Assembly (NCBI GenBank): GCA_023205875.1
Contig: CP060754.1
Location: forward strand, 558,001-622,000
Direction of reading: 5' to 3'
Source: Chloropicon primus
Lineage: Eukaryota; Chlorophyta; Chloropicophyceae; Chloropicales; Chloropicaceae
DNA: 64,000 nt
Shown: positions 57,271 to 64,000 of the stretch, piece after piece
How positions within the stretch are numbered: the stretch's first letter is position 1
Layout of the letters: every line of letters begins with the position of its first letter
The notes under the pieces: model-generated
What the model was told of the DNA's origin: nothing
Seen by the model: the letters and a program-made list of their open reading frames with translations, nothing else
Database searches by the model: none
Position numbers and translations under genes: made by a program

Positions 57271-57653
57271 GCCCTCCCTCCCCCCTTCTCCCCAACGACG
57301 CTCGTACTTTGCTTGGCCCCGCCTTTCCCTCAGCCGTTTTCCTGGAAACGCTCAGGCAGGAAGCGCCAGCTCGAGCCCGCGCGCGTTTTCATCTCGCCGC
57401 GGTTCAAATGGTAACGGATCGCCAGCGAGGCAAGGAGGGACGAGGGCGTCAAGGAGCACGGGCGCGGAGAACAGGAGGCAGAGGAAGCAGACAGGTGGGG
57501 AGCATGGCCTCCTCGCTTTCGTTCGAGCGCTCGCTCGAAGGGAACGCTGGAGTATTGACGCGGGCGTGAGCCATGGTTCTCGAGGAGGGGAGCAGCGCGC
57601 GGGAACGAGAGGCCACGAAGGGGAGGTGACTGCGCGCGCGTGTGGCCGAGGGG
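57271..57653. promoter_or_regulatory. Divergent spacer upstream of the BLTP2-like gene
   Basis: 383 bp between two divergent ATGs. GC-rich with no clear element; short open frames are low-complexity. It must hold both promoters. Confidence 0.4.
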
Positions 57654-60600
57654 ATGTGGGTGCCGAGTAGCGGAGCGCAGTGGGCGTGGGTGTGCGTGGC
57701 GTACGTCGTCGTCGTTCTGTGCCTGAAAAGGCTCGGGGCGAAGCTGCTTGCCGGCTTGCTCACCAGGGACAACTTGGTGGTGAACATCAAAGTTGTGAGC
57801 CTGGCGAAGCTCAAGAGCGTGGATTTGAAGATACGCACGAAGGCCTTCAACGTCCGTGTGCTAGCGAGCGAGGTGGCGGTCGACAGGGTCAGGCTGATAC
57901 AGGCGGTGAGCGAGGTATTCGTCTGGGTCTTCAGAGGTTTTTCGTTCAATATTCCGATTCGGGTGAGCGGCCTGGTGGTGACGCTCGACAAGATCGACGC
58001 CGTACCGGATGACGCAGCCTCTGTCGTTGGAGGGAGGACCAAGGGCAAACAGCACGTGCTGTATCAGTACTTCAAACTGTACCTCAGCAGGGTCGCTGTC
58101 TTCGTGCTCTGCCTGTTCAGAGTCGACGTCGACAGCTTCAGAGTGAACTTGTCCCGCGGGGACGTCAAGATCGAGTTCAACATGGAGAACACCTGCATGA
58201 AAAGTCAGAAAAGGAGCCCCAGCTTGTCCATGAAGAGCTTATCTGCAAGGGCTTCGCTGCACCTGAAGGATTCAGGCGCAGCGGACCTCGTGCTGTGCGA
58301 GAGTCAGTTGGAGGACCTTTCCGTAAAAGCCTCCGGCCTGGAGATTTTGGATTCTGGGCTGAAGTACCACAGAGTCGACGTCGACATGAAGGAAGCCCTG
58401 GCCGCCCATACCTCACAGCTGGAGCTCTTAGTGCCCCTGGTTGAAACGAGTAGTGGCCCAGGCCAGAACGAGATGAGCACGCAAGCATCGACGCTCATGG
58501 CGTACGCGCCAAAGCGGGTGAATGTAACGGTGTCTAACATCAGGGTCCACACCCTCGAAGATAAGACGAGCCACCCTTGGTATGGTTTTGAGGTCAGCAC
58601 GCTGAGCATCGCCCTGACGCATCGGACAAGGCACGACCAGAGCTTTCCTTCCTTCAAAGCTTTCAGGTACACGTGGCAATTGCAGGTAAAGTCTGATCAG
58701 TTCGAAGGACGCTTGGTGCACAACGGGCACGAAATTGCGGAGGTTTTGTCGAAAGACATCAAGTCTGTCACCACGTCAACGAAGACAAAGAAGCTGGTTC
58801 AGAACGTGATTGTGAACGTGGAAAGCATCAAAACCAGAGTGAAGCCCGTCAGGGAGGATACGATTGCTTTTATCACTACGAGGGTTCAAGAGTATCAACT
58901 TGGCAGGGCTCAAGTCGCCAGGGCAAAGGGTGGCGACGCCATCCCTCGCACGGACGATCTCCTTGGGCTCCAGATTGCAATCAATAATGTGAGCAGCTAC
59001 TTTGACTCACAGGGCAAGGAGTCTCTTGTGACAAGCCTACCGAATCTGTCTGTCAACCTGCAGAAGAAACCCGAGGGATTCTTCTCGCACATCGACTGCA
59101 GAGATCTCGGCGTATCGCTTTCAAAGGAGGGCAAGAGATTCACGAACAGCAAGCTCAGCGCCATTCGAAACCAAGATATTGTGGTTTTGGGCAACCTCCG
59201 CATGTCCTCCGAGCTCACCCAAGGCGATAGCGGGTCTCCTGTTTTTGACCTGGACGCAAACATCGTCGGGTGCGAGGTACAACTTGCCTCTCAGTATCTG
59301 CTGGTTGCTGATATAATCAACCAACACGGGTCTCCGATAATAGCAGGGGGTGCTCTCAAAGTAAACGAGGGGGTGAAAGACCCCAAGAGTTCTGTCATTG
59401 CGAATGTCCGCGTGGAATGCTCCAAGATAGCCCTTCACTTCAGTCCCGTGGGGGGAGAGGAAAACGAAGTGGAGTTGTTTGAGACCAAGAGCACTGAGCA
59501 GGGCCTACTCTGCCGAGTAGACTTCTTCTCCTTCAGCTCAATGCAAGGAGAGACATCAAATCTGCATGTGAAGAAGTTGACTCTTTGCAAATCGGCAAAC
59601 TTTGAGAGCCTGGATGACAGCTCTGGAGTTTTCTTGTATTTGACTACAATAGAAGATCTGACCCTCACTATCAGCCGTGTTGTGAGGGGATCGGGCGACT
59701 TCCAGCATGTTTTGAAAGTGTGGTGCAGCAGGTTGAAGGTGGAATCCGATTGTGAATCCTCCATGTTTCTTCTTCAACTGTCTGAAAGGGCAAGCAAAGA
59801 TTTCGATCGCATGCGCAGATTGCCGTTAGTGGTGCAACTTCCTCGTGAATCAAGGGAACCTGTCAAGCCCCTCTTTGACATCCAAACGCATCGACTTGAT
59901 GTTGTCTTCAAAGAGTCGAGAAAAGACATCAGGGTCTCCGTGAGATCACTGGTTGTGAGGGACGAAAAGCATTTTGAGAGCAAGTACGTGTCATTGTTCG
60001 TGCTCGACAAGGAGGTGTTGAAGCTGAAAGGTGTACGACTAGGCGTGAAACCGACTGCAGAGGACACTTTACAAATCACATTACGGATAAACCTAGCGAG
60101 TGGGAGATTGCCGGACAAGTTGGAGGTAGGAGAGGTGTTCAATGGGCACATCTCGTCCTTCAGTGTCTTGGAGAAGGAAATCAAGAAAAGAGCTGGGGTG
60201 CATCTCGGTGGCAATGTCGAAATCGACCCAAAAGTCGAAAGGAACTACAATCTGATCGTCAACCTCAATGAGTGGGAGATCGAGGTCGAGCACTCACAGT
60301 TTGAGACGTGGCTCAGCTCCCACAAAAGCTTGCTTTACGAGTGCAACCTCGGAATGCACTTGGTCAAGGAGACATCTCAAGGAGACATCTCCGTTTTCGA
60401 CTATTTCAGTCCATCGAAGAACGAAGAGAGGCTGAGCGACGAGCCCAGCCAAAACAGAAGCAATGAATACTTGTGCAAGAAATTGATCAGGAGTTATGTG
60501 AAGGCTTGCGGGCAAATTGGCAGCAAGAGGAAATTCTTCAAAAACGCGCTTTCCTTGAGTGGCAAGGGAACGATGCTTAGGCTTCATGCCTGCCAAAGCG

Positions 60601-63600
60601 AAGATGCCTCAGTATCATCCATGGGAGAGATTGCCAGAAGAGGGATGGTGTTGAAGAAGGGGGATACATGTCTGATGGACCTCAGTGCCACATTTACGGA
60701 GATCTTTGCACACGTTACAAGCATGCCCGACCCGTTTGCACATGTCCGAATGCTGCAAATATCGTCCTCACCACCACCAAAGCCAAAGAGCAAGACTAGC
60801 ATGGGGACAATTGGAACACCAGAATCCAATTGCAGCATCTATGGAGACATTCATATTGGCATTGAAAGGTTGGAAGGAAAGTACGGTGTGGCAATGGAGC
60901 CTTACTTTGCTTATGCCGGCCGAGCCTTGAGGAGGCTCTCGCCATCAGGGGATTGCAGCGAGAAGAAGGAAAAGGGGCACGTTTTTGAGCATTTGCACGA
61001 CACCCTCTATGAGCACTTTCACTTGTCTGTGGCAAGTGTCAATGCCGTGCTTTTAGCAGAGACGGACCTCCCTGAAGACATGACAAATGCAGATCGCTAC
61101 AATGTCGCCTTTGATGATTTTGAGCTTGGGTTGGCACAAAGCACTTGCACTGTTGCGTGCAAGAACTTTGTGGTGGATTCAGCGTACAAGATTCACAGAG
61201 GAAATGCTCTGAGCTCCTCTGTCCAATACGAGTACATTCCGATACTCAAGTCCCCCGCGTTTGGATTTTCTATCACTCTTGACTTGAAAGATGACCGTGG
61301 TGCAATGGATGAGGCGCCGACAGGCATGATCTTTGTTTCGATCAATTTCATGAAGGGTGTCTCCACGACTTCTCCCGTAGTGTTCGCAGGGGAAAGACAA
61401 GTGAAGTGCTTAGCGCACATCATATGCTTGCTCAAGGATCCTCCAGACGCATTGAGAGATTCTTTTCAGCGAAAGCCTTACGGATGCACGGAGGAGACGG
61501 AAGCTCACAAATTTGTCAAGAAACTCAAAGGGCTCGAGTTCGAAGTCACAAGTGACCCCCTTCAAATACGATTTTGGGATCCCCTGCCCAATGCTGAGGA
61601 CCACGTCGCAACTCTGGACGTCCAGGATTACCTGCTGGCAATGAGCTTCGTTTACACAGACCTGAGGATGAAAGTGGCGAACGCCAAAGTGCGACGCGTG
61701 CCAAAGTTGAAGGAAATAGACATTAGAGGGAATGATCTTATATTCAACCTGAAGGAGAGCGCTGACGGAGGAGAGGAGAGGACCAGCGAAACTAGTGGAT
61801 TGGTTGAGAAGGAATTAGAAGACAAGATCGCAAAACTTTTGGGGAATGCAAAACATCTAGATTCCTTCAAAGACAAGGAGTCCCTTGTTCTGAGAATCGA
61901 AAGCATGACAGTCTCCCAAAGAAGGAAAGAGGGCAACTTACTTGAGAGAGCGCCTTTCAAGATTGAAATCCACAAGCCAAGAGGTCTGATCAATACTTTC
62001 AAAAGGGACGCTCTCTATACGTGTATACAGGCGGTCGCCAGCGGAATAAATGACGTGCTGAATGAACATGAAGGGGAAGACGAAAGAATGGAAGAAGCAT
62101 GTGTGGTGCCTAAACGGGTTACTTTGCCGGAGAAAGAAGTCGATGGCAAGTCGACCACTGGGGCTGAGGAGCAAGATCTCCTGAGTCTTCTCTTGGAGAA
62201 AGATGAAAAGCAGATCATCTCGTCAAGCAATGCCGGAACCGCTGACGATGGCAAAATGGATTTGAACTTTGTGATCGAAGCCATTCAGCCCCAGTTCAAC
62301 ATGGAATCGGAGGGTGCAAATGGTCGATTCCTCTTGTCTGCAGAGAAAGCGATCGTGAAAGGCTACAAGGGTTTTGTCGACGGGGTCTGCTTCCAGCAGA
62401 AGAGTGAGATTGCCTTGCAATCGATTCAGATGCACATCTGTCAATTGGATGTCGACCCCAATGCCAAGGTTCAATGGCTGGATGCAGGCCAAGTGAAGTC
62501 CGGGACTCTAGTGTCAGCCAACGAGTCTTTGCTGCACTCTGTCTTTGATCCGTGCTCGATTTCTTTGAATTTGTTTCAGAGAGGTCAGTATTTCGAGATC
62601 GACATTGATTTGGCCTCCCTAACCCTCGCGCTTGATTCCAGGGAGTTTCAAATTACTTCTGACGTGGTGAGCAGGATTGCCCTTTCCCCCTTCCCAAAGA
62701 TGTCGGAAAAGGTAAGCTTGTCCCTGCTTGGCTCCGACATGCTACAGATCACGAAACTGGGCATGTTCGCCTCACCAGAGCAACTGGATAGTTTCCAATC
62801 TTTGAATAGAGCAGCCTACGAGGATCTGCAGAACATCGTGTACGCCCAGCAAATCTCAAAACGAGCTGTGGAAGAAGTGATTGAAAAGCCGGGAATCCGG
62901 TGCCCAGATGCCTCGTACTTGAAGGAGAGGTTGGGCGAAAACATGAGGTACACTTTGCAGGAGAAGAAGGACCTTGTGAAGACATTGCTGCAGGCCGAGA
63001 AAAAGGCTAAAGCCTTGTCCAGCACAAACCACAAGCACACGAAGGTTTCTTTGAAGGTCAACGAGGTGAAGTGGTCTCTCTGCAAAGACAGAAAGGTCTT
63101 TATGGAGGCGACCTTGAAGAAGGTCAACTTCTCGAGGGTCCGTTACGAGGACTTTTCTGGAATAACAAGATTTCAGATCGGGGATGTCACCTGCGTCGCA
63201 AGCATTTTGGACGAGAAAGAAAACGTGAACACGTACGAGGTCCTCAGAAATTGGCAGATCAAGGAGTACGACTCTGTCCCTTTCATCCACATCTACATGG
63301 TCGCCAACGGGGAGAGCAATGGGTTGTCCTCCTTTGAGCTTTGTGACATCACCATGCATCCGATTGAAATATCCATGGCGCAAAAGACGGCCTCGGAGAT
63401 TCAAAAGTACTTTTTCCACAAGACCCTTAGCCCTGAGGAGAGGCAAAAGTTGTGGTCCCACGTCAGCAGCAGCTCTCCAGCGCCCCCAAGGAAAAGTGCG
63501 AACTTGGCCGAGAAGCCAGGGAAAGATGAATCGGGAGAGCAAAGCCCGGGGAGCTCTAGTCGGAGCCACCACAAGTCAACCCGCTCTCTGGATCTCAGTG

Positions 63601-64000
63601 CCCGCTCCATGGAGTCCGCGCTGTCTTCCCAATCCCAGGAGGTGTCCCACGTCCGAGCAAAATCGTTCGCGATGAGCGCGACGGACTACCTGCTCGAGGA
63701 CGAGGACATGGACGAGAACTTGTCTATGCTTGATCTCCTGAATGGGGGCTTCCCCCTGTCCCCATCGGACAGGAAGCTCATCCGCCAGGACAGCATGAAG
63801 CAGGAAAGGGGAATCCTCCTGAACAAAGTCAGGTTCAACGAGTTGGGCATCAAAGTCAGTTTCGAGAGCATCGTCCTGAACGTTTCGGACATGAAGGTGT
63901 ATCTGGACACCTTCAACTATCTTTACTACAAGGGGACGTGGAAGGACTTGCTGGACAAGGTGAAGTGGAACATCGTCAAATCGGTGGTCAAGAATGTAGC
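57654..64000 (+). CDS. SABRE/Hobbit/FMP27 (BLTP2) bridge-like lipid transfer protein, partial at right edge
   Basis: The frame is open from the ATG at 57654 to the window end (2,115 codons, no stop). It begins with a membrane anchor (WAWVCVAYVVVVLCLKRLGA), then many beta-rich units: KSVDLKIRTKAFNVRVLASE, RGFSFNIPIRVSGLVVTLDK. Later parts include GILLNKVRFNELGIKVSFES and LNVSDMKVYLDTFNYLYYKG with TWKDLLDKVKWNIVKSVVK, the conserved near-C-terminal motif of SABRE/Hobbit/FMP27/KIAA0100. Such proteins form long hydrophobic grooves that carry lipids between ER and plasma membrane. A membrane-anchored N-terminus plus repeating-beta-groove segments is the family layout. Codon use is more A/T-ending than in neighbours across about 59-63 kb. 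The last few hundred residues are probably missing. Confidence 0.85.
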   Translation, partial: MWVPSSGAQWAWVCVAYVVVVLCLKRLGAKLLAGLLTRDNLVVNIKVVSLAKLKSVDLKIRTKAFNVRVLASEVAVDRVRLIQAVSEVFVWVFRGFSFNIPIRVSGLVVTLDKIDAVPDDAASVVGGRTKGKQHVLYQYFKLYLSRVAVFVLCLFRVDVDSFRVNLSRGDVKIEFNMENTCMKSQKRSPSLSMKSLSARASLHLKDSGAADLVLCESQLEDLSVKASGLEILDSGLKYHRVDVDMKEALAAHTSQLELLVPLVETSSGPGQNEMSTQASTLMAYAPKRVNVTVSNIRVHTLEDKTSHPWYGFEVSTLSIALTHRTRHDQSFPSFKAFRYTWQLQVKSDQFEGRLVHNGHEIAEVLSKDIKSVTTSTKTKKLVQNVIVNVESIKTRVKPVREDTIAFITTRVQEYQLGRAQVARAKGGDAIPRTDDLLGLQIAINNVSSYFDSQGKESLVTSLPNLSVNLQKKPEGFFSHIDCRDLGVSLSKEGKRFTNSKLSAIRNQDIVVLGNLRMSSELTQGDSGSPVFDLDANIVGCEVQLASQYLLVADIINQHGSPIIAGGALKVNEGVKDPKSSVIANVRVECSKIALHFSPVGGEENEVELFETKSTEQGLLCRVDFFSFSSMQGETSNLHVKKLTLCKSANFESLDDSSGVFLYLTTIEDLTLTISRVVRGSGDFQHVLKVWCSRLKVESDCESSMFLLQLSERASKDFDRMRRLPLVVQLPRESREPVKPLFDIQTHRLDVVFKESRKDIRVSVRSLVVRDEKHFESKYVSLFVLDKEVLKLKGVRLGVKPTAEDTLQITLRINLASGRLPDKLEVGEVFNGHISSFSVLEKEIKKRAGVHLGGNVEIDPKVERNYNLIVNLNEWEIEVEHSQFETWLSSHKSLLYECNLGMHLVKETSQGDISVFDYFSPSKNEERLSDEPSQNRSNEYLCKKLIRSYVKACGQIGSKRKFFKNALSLSGKGTMLRLHACQSEDASVSSMGEIARRGMVLKKGDTCLMDLSATFTEIFAHVTSMPDPFAHVRMLQISSSPPPKPKSKTSMGTIGTPESNCSIYGDIHIGIERLEGKYGVAMEPYFAYAGRALRRLSPSGDCSEKKEKGHVFEHLHDTLYEHFHLSVASVNAVLLAETDLPEDMTNADRYNVAFDDFELGLAQSTCTVACKNFVVDSAYKIHRGNALSSSVQYEYIPILKSPAFGFSITLDLKDDRGAMDEAPTGMIFVSINFMKGVSTTSPVVFAGERQVKCLAHIICLLKDPPDALRDSFQRKPYGCTEETEAHKFVKKLKGLEFEVTSDPLQIRFWDPLPNAEDHVATLDVQDYLLAMSFVYTDLRMKVANAKVRRVPKLKEIDIRGNDLIFNLKESADGGEERTSETSGLVEKELEDKIAKLLGNAKHLDSFKDKESLVLRIESMTVSQRRKEGNLLERAPFKIEIHKPRGLINTFKRDALYTCIQAVASGINDVLNEHEGEDERMEEACVVPKRVTLPEKEVDGKSTTGAEEQDLLSLLLEKDEKQIISSSNAGTADDGKMDLNFVIEAIQPQFNMESEGANGRFLLSAEKAIVKGYKGFVDGVCFQQKSEIALQSIQMHICQLDVDPNAKVQWLDAGQVKSGTLVSANESLLHSVFDPCSISLNLFQRGQYFEIDIDLASLTLALDSREFQITSDVVSRIALSPFPKMSEKVSLSLLGSDMLQITKLGMFASPEQLDSFQSLNRAAYEDLQNIVYAQQISKRAVEEVIEKPGIRCPDASYLKERLGENMRYTLQEKKDLVKTLLQAEKKAKALSSTNHKHTKVSLKVNEVKWSLCKDRKVFMEATLKKVNFSRVRYEDFSGITRFQIGDVTCVASILDEKENVNTYEVLRNWQIKEYDSVPFIHIYMVANGESNGLSSFELCDITMHPIEISMAQKTASEIQKYFFHKTLSPEERQKLWSHVSSSSPAPPRKSANLAEKPGKDESGEQSPGSSSRSHHKSTRSLDLSARSMESALSSQSQEVSHVRAKSFAMSATDYLLEDEDMDENLSMLDLLNGGFPLSPSDRKLIRQDSMKQERGILLNKVRFNELGIKVSFESIVLNVSDMKVYLDTFNYLYYKGTWKDLLDKVKWNIVKSVVKNV

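Noticed and set aside
1-64000. tRNA genes, transposons or virus-like elements
   Set aside because: I saw no cloverleaf with A and B boxes, no long terminal or inverted repeats, and no transposase, reverse transcriptase or capsid-like frames. A software scan would be more sensitive.

Overview
This window is a gene-dense, GC-rich piece of a nuclear chromosome from a photosynthetic eukaryote, most likely a small green alga. I count 40 protein-coding genes in 64 kb, about one per 1.6 kb, with no convincing tRNA, rRNA, transposon or virus-like element. The green-lineage signs are plastid-type proteins (a Deg1-like lumenal protease, a PAM71/GDT1-type manganese transporter and several conserved plastid membrane proteins), a fused DHFR-thymidylate synthase, a TOM1-like VHS-GAT protein, an XAP5/XCT protein, and TGTAA/TGTACA motifs just after stop codons as in green algal poly(A) signals. 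Introns are few, short (about 70-165 nt), GT-AG, with GTGAGT or GTAAGT donors. A prasinophyte or Chloropicon-like alga fits, but species cannot be fixed from the sequence alone.

Left third (1-23 kb): plastid membrane protein; acyltransferase-3 (spliced); mitochondrial ATP synthase gamma; CKS1 (spliced); probable FANCE; TAF1B/Rrn7 Pol I factor; Sec61 beta (three exons); Ser-tract plastid protein; a fused CobS-CobT cobalamin enzyme; plastid membrane protein; Deg1 protease; CEP164-like double-WW protein; TOM1-like ESCRT protein; metallophosphoesterase; NAD-binding epimerase; AP-2 sigma; ARPC3; alpha/beta hydrolase; RPA34-like protein.

Middle (23-44 kb): POP1; bacterial-type Orn/Lys/Arg decarboxylase; a 1,627-residue EF-hand/ankyrin/anoctamin protein; mitochondrial ClpP; an unidentified 142-residue protein; DHFR-TS; tandem ubiquitin-like protein; an ING-SGF29 chimera; SURF6; the PRC2 subunit EED/FIE; plastid membrane protein; XAP5.

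Right third (44-64 kb): copper chaperone with a 12-nt first coding exon; CAMK-type kinase ending in a CaaX-like tail; PAM71-type transporter; PH-like/Pro-Gln-rich/coiled-coil protein; cytosolic Hsp90 with a strong heat-shock element cluster; UTP14; DNMT2; NFKBIL1-like J protein; and the first 2,115 codons of a SABRE/Hobbit/BLTP2 lipid-transfer protein that runs off the right edge.

Genes are mostly in divergent or convergent pairs with short gaps. Many 5' leaders carry GA repeats on the sense strand, and five convergent junctions hold the palindrome TGTACA. Ribosome-making functions recur (TAF1B, RPA34-like, POP1, SURF6, UTP14), as do chromatin functions (EED, ING-SGF29). The strongest leads are the CobS-CobT fusion, the ING-SGF29 chimera and the anoctamin with added EF-hand, ankyrin and C-terminal triple repeat.
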